Part shown: piece after piece, positions 1 to 7,266 of the stretch
How positions within the stretch are numbered: the stretch's first letter is position 1
How the letters are laid out: every line of letters starts with the position of its first letter
Origin: Candidatus Zixiibacteriota bacterium
GTDB taxonomy: Bacteria > Zixibacteria > MSB-5A5 > GN15 > FEB-12
Reading direction: 5' to 3'
Length of the DNA: 9,894 bases
NCBI GenBank assembly: GCA_003641345.1
Contig: QNAD01000045.1
Location: 1 to 9,894 of the forward strand
Notes under the pieces: generated by a model
What the model was told of the DNA's origin: nothing
The model's input: the letters and a program-made list of their open reading frames with translations, nothing else
The model's database searches: none
Position numbers and translations under genes: made by a program

Positions 1-78
1 ATAAACCTTGGTTCCTCGTCGTTGACTATTTGAGTCACGACCGTTCTTAGAAGAACCAACACCTTTCTTATGAGCCAT
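1..78 (-). CDS. rpmA: 50S ribosomal protein L27, N-terminal part (cut by window edge)
   Basis: The reverse strand from the ATG at 78-76 reads [20 protein letters not shown] and continues RGTKVY to the window edge. This is the characteristic start of bacterial ribosomal protein L27, a large-subunit protein whose N-terminal tail reaches the peptidyl-transferase centre. Only 26 codons are present; the family is usually about 85 residues. There is no N-terminal extension before MAHKKG, so the cleaved leader known in Firmicutes L27 is absent. A Shine-Dalgarno AGAGG lies at 90-86, 7 nt before the ATG. rplU (L21), the usual upstream partner, is not found here: the preceding 446 nt are non-coding, so rpmA appears to have its own promoter and a long leader. 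Confidence 0.92.
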   Translation of the reverse strand, partial: MAHKKGVGSSKNGRDSNSQRRGTKVY

Positions 79-229
79 ACAAAAACCTCTATCTTAATTC
101 ATTTTTCCCAAACCAAAATAACAACATCTTATACTTTTATCGACATATAGTCAAACAACAAAAGTCTAAAATAATAACTTCCAAACTTTAAAAAAGCAAG
201 CGGTTTTTTAATCCGTTGTCCTTCTTGTG

Positions 230-257
230 TTTATAGCGCAAAATCAAGCAACGGCAA
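230..257 (-). promoter_or_regulatory. Candidate sigma70-type promoter for rpmA
   Basis: On the minus strand TTGCCG (257-252) and TATAAA (235-230) are separated by 16 nt. They match the -35 and -10 consensus at 4 of 6 and 5 of 6 positions. Transcription would start near 223 and give a leader of about 145 nt before the rpmA ATG. A promoter is expected here because a terminator at 525-557 separates rpmA from clpC. Assigned by eye; in AT-rich DNA such matches also arise by chance. Confidence 0.4.
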
Positions 258-439
258 ATCAAAGTCTCTCTGATTTTGACATTCTTTTTTCACAAACATA
301 ATTTAAAAAACGACCCAAAACAGACTTTGCCTGTGTCATACATGCGAACAGGTTTTTTGAAAAAGTCTATAGGATGTTGTGGTGGGTCCTGAAAATCTAT
401 GCAAATAGACTTTTGTGACCTACTAGACTCTTTTAATTC

Positions 440-445
440 TATAAT
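440..445 (+). promoter_or_regulatory. Isolated consensus -10 box, possible plus-strand small-RNA promoter
   Basis: A perfect TATAAT lies on the plus strand just before the hairpin at 448-465. No good -35 box sits 16-18 nt upstream. A transcript starting near 452 would run into the palindromic terminator at 525-557, whose plus-strand side also ends in a T-run, giving an RNA of roughly 105 nt. Evidence is weak without a -35 element. Confidence 0.2.
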
Positions 446-524
446 GTCGAAACTTAAGAGTTTCGGCTTACTCGATTCCTTGATTAATTAGATTTAATTT
501 TCAGGTAAATGAAATTTTTGCCAT

Positions 525-557
525 AAAAAAAGCGGTTGAAATTTCAACCGCTTTTTT
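525..557 (-). terminator. Rho-independent terminator of clpC (bidirectional)
   Basis: A perfect 11-bp palindromic stem, AGCGGTTGAAA (531-541) with TTTCAACCGCT (542-552), is flanked by an A-run (525-531) and a T-run (552-557). Read on the minus strand it ends in seven T residues, starting about 20 nt after the clpC stop codon. The symmetry means it could also stop transcription coming from the plus strand. It closes the clpC operon and isolates it from rpmA. Confidence 0.9.
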
Positions 558-573
558 AAATCGTAGAATACTA

Positions 574-3021
574 TTAATGAATTTGTTCTTCAGTTTTTTG
601 TTTTTCATTAAGTTTAAATGTGAGTTTATCATTTCCAGCATCAATTACCAAATCACAATCACCGGCATATTGACCGCGCAGAATTTCTTCCGCGAGAGGA
701 TCTTCAAGATAAGCCTGCAAAGCTCTCTTAAGCGGTCTTGCACCATACTGAGGATCATAGCCTTTATCTGTAAGGAATTCCTTAGCATTATCGGTGAGCT
801 TGAAACTAATCCCTTTATCAGCCAATCTGATTGCAATATCAGCGATAAGGATTTCAATAATCTCAGTGATATGTCCACGAGTGAGTTGATGAAAAATAAT
901 TGATTGGTCAATACGGTTCAATAATTCAGGATTAAACAGTTTTTTAAGTTCATCAGAAATTGTTTTTTTCATGTTACCAAAAGACTTCACATCTTGTTCA
1001 GAAGCGAATCCAACAGTTTTCTGGTCTGATAACTCACGAGTTCCAATATTAGAAGTCATAATGACAATTGTGTTTTTAAAATCTACTTTTCTTCCAAATG
1101 AATCAGTCAAAGAACCATCATCGAATAGTTGGAGTAGAATATTAAAAACATCCGGATGTGCTTTTTCTATTTCATCAAGAAGGACTACCGAATATGGTTT
1201 ACGACGAACTTTCTCAGTCAACTGTCCCCCCTCTTCAAATCCTACATACCCGGGGGGAGCACCAATTAAACGAGAAACTGCAAATTTTTCCATATATTCT
1301 GACATGTCAATTCTTATAAGTGATTCAACATCATCAAACATAAATTTTGATAATTGTCTGGCTAATTCTGTTTTACCTACGCCTGTAGGTCCTAAGAATA
1401 GGAAAGTACCGATTGGCCTTCTTGGATCACCTAATCCGGCACGTGCCCGACGAATTGTTTTAGCCAAAACTTCAATAGCATCTTTCTGCCCAATAATTTG
1501 ACTACTTAATGATTCTTCCATTTTAAGAAGCCGATTGGTTTCATTCTCTTCCATCCTGAAAAGTGGAATGCCGGTAATTTTTGAAAGGACCTGAGCGACA
1601 TCCTCGCCAGTTAGAACAACTTTTTCCTCTTCTCTTGCTTGTTCCCATTTTGTTTGCAATTCAACAAGTTTTTCTTTTTTAATCTTAATATCATCACGAA
1701 GCTGAGCGGCAGTTTCAAAAGCTTGATTTTTAACAGCCTGCTCTTTTTTCTTCTGCAATTCTACCAATTCCGTTTCAATTTCGCTGAACTCTGTGGGACG
1801 CGTATATGAAGCTAAATGTGCCCTTGAACCGGCTTCATCAATTAAATCAATTGATTTGTCCGGTTGAAATTTACCCGACACATAACGATTGGTAAATTTT
1901 ACTGCTGTTTCAATCGCTTCATCAGAAATAATAATCTTGTGGTGTTCTTCGTATTTAATGCGAAGGCCTTTCAGGATTTCAATAGTATCGGTTTCAGAAG
2001 GCGGCTCCACCATAACAGTTTGGAATCTTCTTTCCAGAGCACCATCTTTTTCAATAAACTTGCGATACTCATTTAAAGTTGTGGCTCCGATACAGCGAAG
2101 TTCTCCACGTGCCAATGATGGTTTGAAAATATTGGATGCATCCAGAGACCCTTCTGCTCCACCAGCTCCAACAATAGTATGTAGCTCATCTATAAAAATA
2201 ATGACATCGGTGGCATTTATGATTTCGGTCATTACAGCTTTCAGGCGTTCTTCGAATTGTCCGCGATATTTAGTACCGGCAACAAGAGATGCCATGTCAA
2301 GCGTTACAACTCTTTTATTTTCTAAAGTTTGCGGGATCTGATTACTTACAATGCGTTGGGCTAAACCTTCGGCAATCGCAGTTTTACCTACTCCCGGCTC
2401 TCCGATTAAGACTGGATTATTCTTTTTCCGACGGGATAAAATTTGAGCTACCCGTTCAATTTCATCTGTTCGACCGATAATTGGGTCAAGTTTGCCCCTT
2501 CGAGCCAGTTCAGTTAAATCTCGACCAAAATGATCTAATGCCGGAGTTTTTGATTTTTTTCGTTTTTTCTTAAACGAAGACGGTTTGCCACTATGAATAT
2601 TTTTTAGTTCTTCATATGCTTCTTTATAATCTACATCGTATGTGGACAAGACCTGTGCCGCAACACCTTCTTCATCTTTCAGTAAAGCCAGTAGAATATG
2701 TTCGATGTCAATATCTTTTGATTTTAACGCACGGGCTTCCTGTCCGGAGACTTCCAATGTTTTTTTAGCACGAGCGGTTAAAGGCAATTGTCCCATTGTC
2801 ATCGTTCCACCGGAAGGCTGTACAACTTCTTCGATAGATGTTTTCAGGTCAATTAATTCGATTCCGAGATTTTGTAATACTTCCACACCAATACCATCCC
2901 CCAAACGAAGCAAACCCAACAGAAGATGCTCTGTTCCGATATAGTCATGCTTTAAACGAGCAGCCTCATCACGGGCAAATTCAATTGCTTTTCTGGCGTT
3001 TTCTGTAAACATCTCATTCAT
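574..3021 (-). CDS. clpC: ATP-dependent Clp protease ATP-binding subunit ClpC
   Basis: This 815-residue AAA+ unfoldase has full family length. It recognises damaged proteins, including those with phospho-arginine, and threads them into ClpP in the cytoplasm. Two N-domain repeats occupy about 1-145; E31 and E107, each in an EH(I/L)L context, correspond to the B. subtilis glutamates that bind phospho-arginine. The first ATPase domain has Walker A GEPGVGKT (207-214), Walker B with IFIDELH (275-281) and the arginine pair at 331-332. A middle domain with a UVR-like segment spans about 415-465; F435 matches the phenylalanine that holds the resting assembly. The second ATPase domain has GPTGVGKT (544-551), VLLDEIEK (613-620), the ClpP-docking VGF (670-672) and GARPLKRAL (760-768). 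AAGGGA 8 nt upstream supports this start over the internal M4. It is the last gene of the run, 61 nt after mcsB. clpP is not in the window. Confidence 0.97.
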   Translation of the reverse strand: MNEMFTENARKAIEFARDEAARLKHDYIGTEHLLLGLLRLGDGIGVEVLQNLGIELIDLKTSIEEVVQPSGGTMTMGQLPLTARAKKTLEVSGQEARALKSKDIDIEHILLALLKDEEGVAAQVLSTYDVDYKEAYEELKNIHSGKPSSFKKKRKKSKTPALDHFGRDLTELARRGKLDPIIGRTDEIERVAQILSRRKKNNPVLIGEPGVGKTAIAEGLAQRIVSNQIPQTLENKRVVTLDMASLVAGTKYRGQFEERLKAVMTEIINATDVIIFIDELHTIVGAGGAEGSLDASNIFKPSLARGELRCIGATTLNEYRKFIEKDGALERRFQTVMVEPPSETDTIEILKGLRIKYEEHHKIIISDEAIETAVKFTNRYVSGKFQPDKSIDLIDEAGSRAHLASYTRPTEFSEIETELVELQKKKEQAVKNQAFETAAQLRDDIKIKKEKLVELQTKWEQAREEEKVVLTGEDVAQVLSKITGIPLFRMEENETNRLLKMEESLSSQIIGQKDAIEVLAKTIRRARAGLGDPRRPIGTFLFLGPTGVGKTELARQLSKFMFDDVESLIRIDMSEYMEKFAVSRLIGAPPGYVGFEEGGQLTEKVRRKPYSVVLLDEIEKAHPDVFNILLQLFDDGSLTDSFGRKVDFKNTIVIMTSNIGTRELSDQKTVGFASEQDVKSFGNMKKTISDELKKLFNPELLNRIDQSIIFHQLTRGHITEIIEILIADIAIRLADKGISFKLTDNAKEFLTDKGYDPQYGARPLKRALQAYLEDPLAEEILRGQYAGDCDLVIDAGNDKLTFKLNEKQKTEEQIH

Positions 3022-3049
3022 GATGTGTGTCCCTTCATATCTTTAATAA

Positions 3050-3078
3050 AATATATCTTCTCTTTTGAATTTATACAA
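3050..3078 (-). promoter_or_regulatory. Candidate internal promoter for clpC
   Basis: The mcsB-clpC gap contains TTGTAT (3078-3073) and TATATT (3055-3050) with an ideal 17-nt spacer. The -10 matches 5 of 6 consensus positions, the -35 only 3 of 6. A start near 3043 would leave a leader of about 22 nt holding the AAGGGA ribosome-binding site (3035-3030). It could allow extra ClpC over the kinase genes. No CtsR-type repeat or CIRCE element overlaps it. Confidence 0.35.
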
Positions 3079-3082
3079 TGTG

Positions 3083-4150
3083 TTATTTTTGTTCCACTTC
3101 TCTTAATTTTTCCCTAACCATTTGAGCCCGAACGAAATCTCTCCGATTGGGGTCCATTTCATGGCTATAATACTTCTGTAAATGTGCCGGTTGAGAGAAT
3201 AATAAAATTTCATTTATCAACGATGTATCCAAAAATTGGATAATTTTCATGGCATGTCCTAATCTTACAGCGGATAGAAGATTCATTACTTCTTCCGATG
3301 ACAACACGCGAGCATGTTTTAATATGCCATAAGCACGCCAGATTTTATCTTCAATCATATCAGCCGCCTCATTCATAAGTCTATCCCTTGAAGCCGCTTC
3401 TTTTTCAATAATTTCATAAGTAATTTTTTTAATTTGATTAATGATTTCTTCTTCGGTTATACCTAAAGTATTCTGATTGGAAATTTGGAACAGATTTCCC
3501 AATACATCACTGCCTTCACCATAGAAACCACGAACCACCAAGCCTGTCCGAGTAATATGAGATATAACTTTTTCAATTTCTCGAGTTAACACCAAGCCGG
3601 GTAAATGAATTAAAACCGATGTTCTCATGCCGGTACCGGCATTTGTAGGACATGCTGTTAAAAATCCAAAATCCGCATCATAACTGTATTCCAAATACTT
3701 CCCTATTTCATTATCAAACTGTTTAGCTAATTGAAAAGCACCTTCAGGGTCTAATCCGGGAGCAAGAGATTGAATTCTTAAGTGGTCTTCTTCGTTTACC
3801 ATAATAGAAATTCGTTCATCATTATTTATATAAAGTGATTTTGCTAACTCTCCATTTAAAAACGAGGGAGAAATCAAATGACGCTCTATAAGAAAATCTT
3901 TATCAAGGCTGTTTATATCAGAAGCTTTTAAATACATTCCATCTGCCAACATTGTAGATCTGGCAACAGTTGAATCAATATAACTTATTATTCTCTTTCT
4001 GGTATCGATATTGGCGGATGACGGGAACTTACATCCAGCAACATTTCTGGCTAAACGAACTCTTGTGGAAAGAACCACCAAAGATTCATTACCTTCCCCT
4101 GATAACCAGACAGCAGGACTTTTTGCCATTTGCTCAAACATTGTGCTCAT
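3083..4150 (-). CDS. mcsB: Protein-arginine kinase McsB
   Basis: This cytoplasmic enzyme transfers phosphate from ATP to arginine side chains, marking proteins for ClpCP. At 355 residues it has the usual length. The phosphagen-kinase-type domain shows STRVRLARN (28-36), NEEDH (119-123) with the catalytic acidic residues, CPTNAGTGMR (167-176) with C167, and RGFYGEGSD (207-215). In the C-terminal domain RDFVRA at 337-342 matches the RDXXRA motif that binds phospho-arginine allosterically in B. subtilis McsB. This motif separates McsB from creatine and arginine kinases, which act on free small molecules. GGGGA lies 5 nt before the ATG. It starts 9 nt after the mcsA stop, so the pair is probably translationally linked. 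In Bacillus McsB also inactivates CtsR, but no ctsR is present here. Confidence 0.96.
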   Translation of the reverse strand: MSTMFEQMAKSPAVWLSGEGNESLVVLSTRVRLARNVAGCKFPSSANIDTRKRIISYIDSTVARSTMLADGMYLKASDINSLDKDFLIERHLISPSFLNGELAKSLYINNDERISIMVNEEDHLRIQSLAPGLDPEGAFQLAKQFDNEIGKYLEYSYDADFGFLTACPTNAGTGMRTSVLIHLPGLVLTREIEKVISHITRTGLVVRGFYGEGSDVLGNLFQISNQNTLGITEEEIINQIKKITYEIIEKEAASRDRLMNEAADMIEDKIWRAYGILKHARVLSSEEVMNLLSAVRLGHAMKIIQFLDTSLINEILLFSQPAHLQKYYSHEMDPNRRDFVRAQMVREKLREVEQK

Positions 4151-4159
4151 ATCTGTCCC

Positions 4160-4696
4160 CTATTTGCTTTCCGTAGGTGTTGAGTTACGTAAAGATTTCA
4201 ATTTGTCTCTAATCTCTGCGGCACGCTCAAAATCTTCGGATTCAATTGCTTTATTAAGTTCGGTTTCCAGCCGTTCTTCTTCCTGAACAGGTATCGGTAA
4301 GGAACTTTCCATTTCAGATTCTCCAAATTCAGGTACTGTTCCTCGATGTAACGATGAACCATGAATCTTTCTCATAATCAATTCTAAATTAGAGCGAAAA
4401 GCATCATAACATTTACCGCATCCGAATCTTCCTTGTCGTGTAAACTCCTCAAAGGTCATACCACACTCACTGCAAGAAACTGTTTCATTAATATCTGTAT
4501 TTTTATTCGGGGAATTAAAATCTTGTGTCATGCCCGATAATATATCCGCTAAAGGAAATGGTATATTATCCAGAGGGGAGTGGAAACCTCTGGCTGAAGC
4601 ACACTCTTTACATAACGAAAGAGACCTTTTCTCATTGTTTGTAATTTGTGTCAAATGAACCTGAGCTTCTCTTTTTTTACAATCCTGACAAAGCAT
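4160..4696 (-). CDS. mcsA: McsA, zinc-finger and UVR-domain activator of McsB
   Basis: McsA is the small partner that activates the arginine kinase McsB and helps couple it to ClpC. The 178-residue protein shows the standard plan. A first zinc-binding set has CxxC pairs at C3/C6 and C29/C32, and a second has C75/C78 and C93/C96. The conserved segment RKIHGSSLHRGTVP follows at 109-122. An acidic linker leads to a C-terminal UVR coiled-coil motif at about 143-169. AGGTG lies 5 nt before the ATG. It is 22 nt downstream of the LolD-type ATPase and 9 nt upstream of mcsB, so it lies in the middle of the operon. A UvrB/UvrC fragment is excluded by the zinc fingers and the neighbours. Confidence 0.94.
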   Translation of the reverse strand: MLCQDCKKREAQVHLTQITNNEKRSLSLCKECASARGFHSPLDNIPFPLADILSGMTQDFNSPNKNTDINETVSCSECGMTFEEFTRQGRFGCGKCYDAFRSNLELIMRKIHGSSLHRGTVPEFGESEMESSLPIPVQEEERLETELNKAIESEDFERAAEIRDKLKSLRNSTPTESK

Positions 4697-4718
4697 ATTT
4701 TCACCTAATAAATTAAAT

Positions 4719-5414
4719 TTATCTGTTTATAGTTCCATCAACTAACTTTAGTTCTCTATTACAGTCAGCCGCTAATTCACGATTATGAGTTGCAATCAAA
4801 AATGTCGTTTTCTGTTCTTTGTTAAGATTCAACAAAAGCTCATGAAGTTTATTCCCTGTATTAATATCCAGATTACCCGAAGGTTCATCAGCTATAACAA
4901 TTCCAGGTTCATTAGCTAAAGCTCTTGCTACTGCAACTCTTTGTTGTTCACCTCCCGATAATTGTTTCGGAAGATGACTTCTCCTATCTATTAAACCCAC
5001 TTGTTCAAGAAGTTGTTCCCCTTTTTCACGAATTAAGGCATTGCCTTTTCCGGCTATTAACATCGGTAACATCACATTTTCCAAAGCATTAAAATCATCT
5101 AAAAGGTAATGTGTCTGAAATACAAACCCGACATTTTTATTTCTGAATGCCGCTAAGGCTTCCTGTGATTTATTTTTCAAGTGTTCTCCACGTACTATAA
5201 CCTCACCGCTTGTGGGGGTATCCAAACCACCTAATAGATGCATTAAAGTTGATTTTCCAACACCAGACTCACCGGTAATAGCAATCATTTCACCTTCATT
5301 AACAGTCAAATTTATTCCTCTTAAAACCGAAAGTTTACCTTCCGGCGTTGAAAAATCACGTGTAATATTAACAGCGGTTAATATTTCCAAGTTGTCATTC
5401 AAAATATACTCCAT
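4719..5414 (-). CDS. lolD: LolD-type ABC transporter ATP-binding protein (lipoprotein release)
   Basis: This is the ATPase subunit that would power extraction of outer-membrane lipoproteins from the inner membrane. All ABC motifs are present in its 231 residues: Walker A GESGVGKST (48-56), Q-loop Q100, signature LSGGEQQR (152-159), Walker B IVIADEP (172-178) and the switch histidine H210. Length and the LLGGLD..TSGEV segment after Walker A fit the LolD/MacB-type MJ0796 family; E. coli LolD is about the same length. The permease 60 nt upstream is LolC/E-like, which favours LolD over a general MacB or FtsE role. No clear Shine-Dalgarno precedes the ATG, and no other in-frame ATG occurs before the Walker A motif. 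It is followed by mcsA after 22 nt. Confidence 0.88.
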   Translation of the reverse strand: MEYILNDNLEILTAVNITRDFSTPEGKLSVLRGINLTVNEGEMIAITGESGVGKSTLMHLLGGLDTPTSGEVIVRGEHLKNKSQEALAAFRNKNVGFVFQTHYLLDDFNALENVMLPMLIAGKGNALIREKGEQLLEQVGLIDRRSHLPKQLSGGEQQRVAVARALANEPGIVIADEPSGNLDINTGNKLHELLLNLNKEQKTTFLIATHNRELAADCNRELKLVDGTINR

Positions 5415-5474
5415 TCACAGAGATATTTGATGTATCGGCATTTTTCCATCTTTTCATTATCAAAAAGTGACTCA

Positions 5475-6740
5475 TTATTTTCTTAATACCTCCACCACGT
5501 GTAATTTTGCAGCCTGAAAAGCAGGGTATAATGCCGCAAGATAACAAATTATTATTGTGACAATTCCTGCCAGTAGAAAATCAAATAGATGAACATCAAT
5601 GGGTAAATATGTTATAAAATATATATCAGGGGGAAGTGATATTAATTCGTAGCGGTTCTGAATAAAAGCGGCTAAAAGAGCTATTAACCAACCACTTAAG
5701 ACACCAGCAAATGCGATAACCATTCCTTTTATAACAAATATTTTTCTGATTGAAGCAGGTGTAGAACCGATAGTTTTTAAAATGCCAATTTCTTCTCTTT
5801 TTTCCATTGTCAACATCACCAATGTTGAAATTATTGAAAAAGCGGCAACAATTACTATAAGAATGAATCCCAAGAACAAAATCTTTTTTTCTATCGCTAT
5901 CCATGAGAATAAATTTTTATGTAAAATATACCAAGGGACAATATCATATTTATATTCTAATGATGAATCTATAATTGGTTTCATAAGTTCGGCATTATAA
6001 ATATTATCCAATTTTAAATGCACAGCTGTTACGGAGTTGCCGACTTTAAAAAGTTTTTGGGCTGATTCAAGTGAAATATAAGCTAATTGAGCATCAAATT
6101 CAAACATGCCTGTTTCAAAAATCCCCGAAACGTAAAATTTTGCTACTCGAGGACGTGTTTTGCGATGAAGATCTTCCCCTTTTAAAGAATATAGAACAGC
6201 CCTTTCTCCAATATAAATACCTAAGTTTTGAGCTAAGGTTTTTCCAAGAATTATTCCGGGAATAGTGTCATTTTCAGTAATTTGCGGCTCAAAACTATAT
6301 TTCCCGAGTTTAATATCTGTGGCAATATTCGATGCCTGACGTTCTTTTTCAACATCAATCCCACGAATTACTATTCCATCTCCGGACGATGAAGATGATA
6401 TTGCCGCCTTATAATAAATAAATGGCGAAGCCGCCACAACACCATCAATAGATTCAAGATTGTTTACCATCTCATCATAGTTATTAATTAATCCTCCTCG
6501 TAACGGAAAGATTGAAATGTGAGATGTAGTCCCCAATAATCTGGTTCTTATTTCTGACTCAAATCCATTATGCATTGACATCACAAAACAAACAACCGCA
6601 ACCCCTAATGTTACCCCTAAAATTGTAATCCAAGTTGATACCGAGATAAAAAAGCGCCCCGATTTCAAATATCTTTTTGCTATAAATAATTCATATTTCA
6701 TATTACATAATAGCCGTTTGATATATCCAAAATCAATCAT
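5475..6740 (-). CDS. lolC: LolC/LolE-family lipoprotein-releasing permease
   Basis: This inner-membrane permease, 421 residues with an FtsX-type fold, probably forms the membrane part of the Lol extraction complex. One membrane helix lies near 33-57, followed by a large periplasmic domain (about 58-280) and three helices near 287-311, 335-360 and 386-405. Family hallmarks are LGVTLGVA with MHNGFE (41-61), MEKREEIGILKTIG (312-325) and YPAFQAAK with the VEVLRK ending (405-421). Only one permease gene is present, so it may act as a homodimer, as proposed for LolF-type systems, or a second one lies elsewhere. The start is uncertain: M14 (codon at 6701-6699) begins MKYELFIAKRYL, closer to usual family starts, and neither ATG has a good Shine-Dalgarno. 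It is the first gene of the minus-strand run. Confidence 0.88.
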   Translation of the reverse strand: MIDFGYIKRLLCNMKYELFIAKRYLKSGRFFISVSTWITILGVTLGVAVVCFVMSMHNGFESEIRTRLLGTTSHISIFPLRGGLINNYDEMVNNLESIDGVVAASPFIYYKAAISSSSSGDGIVIRGIDVEKERQASNIATDIKLGKYSFEPQITENDTIPGIILGKTLAQNLGIYIGERAVLYSLKGEDLHRKTRPRVAKFYVSGIFETGMFEFDAQLAYISLESAQKLFKVGNSVTAVHLKLDNIYNAELMKPIIDSSLEYKYDIVPWYILHKNLFSWIAIEKKILFLGFILIVIVAAFSIISTLVMLTMEKREEIGILKTIGSTPASIRKIFVIKGMVIAFAGVLSGWLIALLAAFIQNRYELISLPPDIYFITYLPIDVHLFDFLLAGIVTIIICYLAALYPAFQAAKLHVVEVLRK

Positions 6741-6783
6741 AATCTAAGATGATTTCTAACAATCTCGTCATAAACTTAAGAAT

Positions 6784-6812
6784 ATTATAATTTTATAGAT
6801 TGCTGAATTATA
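6784..6812 (-). promoter_or_regulatory. Candidate promoter region of the lolCD-mcsAB-clpC run
   Basis: Two perfect TATAAT boxes occur on the minus strand, at 6789-6784 and 6812-6807, in the 88-nt divergent gap. Neither has a recognisable -35 box. From the proximal box transcription would start near 6777, about 37 nt before the upstream start codon. No CIRCE inverted repeat or CtsR-type direct repeat is visible, so the sequence gives no sign of classical heat-shock repression. Confidence 0.3.
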
Positions 6813-6826
6813 GCTTGGGTTATACT
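6800..6826 (+). promoter_or_regulatory. Candidate plus-strand promoter for the small membrane protein
   Basis: TTGCTG (6800-6805) and TATACT (6821-6826) are spaced by 15 nt on the plus strand. The -10 box matches 5 of 6 positions and ends only 2 nt before the first ATG at 6829. The start of transcription would fall near 6832-6834, right at the second in-frame ATG (6835). It overlaps the minus-strand TATAAT at 6807-6812, so the two divergent promoters could compete. Confidence 0.3.
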
Positions 6827-6828
6827 TT

Positions 6829-7266
6829 ATGATTATGTTAAGAAATATTCCTAAGCCTTCAATTTCAAGAAATTTAGTCATAAAGGGTGCTGGGCTGTTT
6901 TGGGTTATAGGTGGTCTTTTCTTAATATATCGTTCTTATAGTATTATTCCAAATGTTCATAAATCAATAATTGTGCTAAGCTTAATAGCCATAACGCTTT
7001 CCAGCTTGAAAAGCTGGCTTCTGTTTTCCCGAATAGTAAATAAAAATATCAAAAGAATAGAAAATCTTGCTCCAAATAAAAAAGAAATCTGTCTTTTTGC
7101 GTTCCAATCCATAGAATCATATTTTCTTATTATAATAATGATTATTCTTGGAGTATATATCAGAGAAATAAACCTTTCAGCTGATATTCTTTTTGTGCTT
7201 TATTTGGCTATTGGTTTAGCATTAATCATTTCCAGCAGGAAATATCTTATGTGGTGTAACTCGTAA
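6829..7266 (+). CDS. Small four-helix integral membrane protein, function unknown
   Basis: I do not recognise a named family for this 145-residue protein. It is strongly hydrophobic, with four likely membrane helices near 16-34, 46-66, 97-112 and 118-135. A basic, polar loop (RIVNKNIKRIENLAPNKKE, 68-86) joins helices 2 and 3. There is no signal peptide, no catalytic motif and no metal-binding pattern. In the window it stands between the divergent Lol-Mcs-ClpC run and the heme genes, with 175 nt before hemA. Codon use is as AT-rich as the neighbours, with no sign of recent transfer. The ATG at 6829 and the second at 6835 (M3) are both possible; no Shine-Dalgarno precedes either. Long length without stops and the coherent topology support a real gene. 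Confidence 0.7.
   Translation: MIMLRNIPKPSISRNLVIKGAGLFWVIGGLFLIYRSYSIIPNVHKSIIVLSLIAITLSSLKSWLLFSRIVNKNIKRIENLAPNKKEICLFAFQSIESYFLIIIMIILGVYIREINLSADILFVLYLAIGLALIISSRKYLMWCNS

Larger units (their letters stand above)
79..524. other. Gene-free interval with repeated complementary segments; possible structured leader or ncRNA
   Basis: No credible ORF occurs on either strand and no L21 remnant was recognised. The heptamer AAAGTCT occurs at 162-168, 261-267 and 362-368, and its complement AGACTTT at 322-328 and 407-413. The best pairing is a perfect 10-bp inverted repeat, AAAAGTCTAT (361-370) with ATAGACTTTT (405-414). The inner AGGA (371-374) and TCCT (387-390) can also pair. A competing fold pairs 322-328 with 362-368 around CCTGT (330-334) and ACAGG (348-352). 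GACCCA (312-317) and TGGGTC (383-388) are also complementary. A separate perfect hairpin has stem 448-454/459-465 and loop TAAG. I do not recognise a known RNA family. It may be an rpmA leader, a separate small RNA, or protein-binding repeats. Confidence 0.45.

Noticed and set aside
301..420. Known RNAs in the rpmA upstream region (6S RNA, tmRNA, RNase P RNA, 4.5S RNA, c-di-GMP riboswitch)
   Set aside because: The diagnostic conserved segments of these RNAs are absent. A short CACAGGCAAA resemblance on the minus strand to the c-di-GMP-I core lacks the rest of the motif.
79..524. A hidden or frameshifted rplU (L21) gene upstream of rpmA
   Set aside because: Short stretches translated by eye on the minus strand hit stops and show no L21 motifs, and no frame stays open long enough for a protein of about 100 residues.
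577..2944. Several plus-strand open frames antisense to clpC (up to 176 codons)
   Set aside because: They lie entirely opposite a full-length, motif-complete clpC, have no domain features and no ribosome-binding sites. They are shadows of the real gene.
3022..3082. CtsR heptad repeat or CIRCE heat-shock operator before clpC, and likewise in 6741-6828
   Set aside because: I looked for GGTCAAA-type direct repeats and for TTAGCACTC-N9-GAGTGCTAA and found neither.
3083..4150. Creatine or free-arginine kinase instead of McsB
   Set aside because: The RDXXRA motif, the adjacent mcsA and clpC, and the bacterial McsB-type length identify a protein-arginine kinase.
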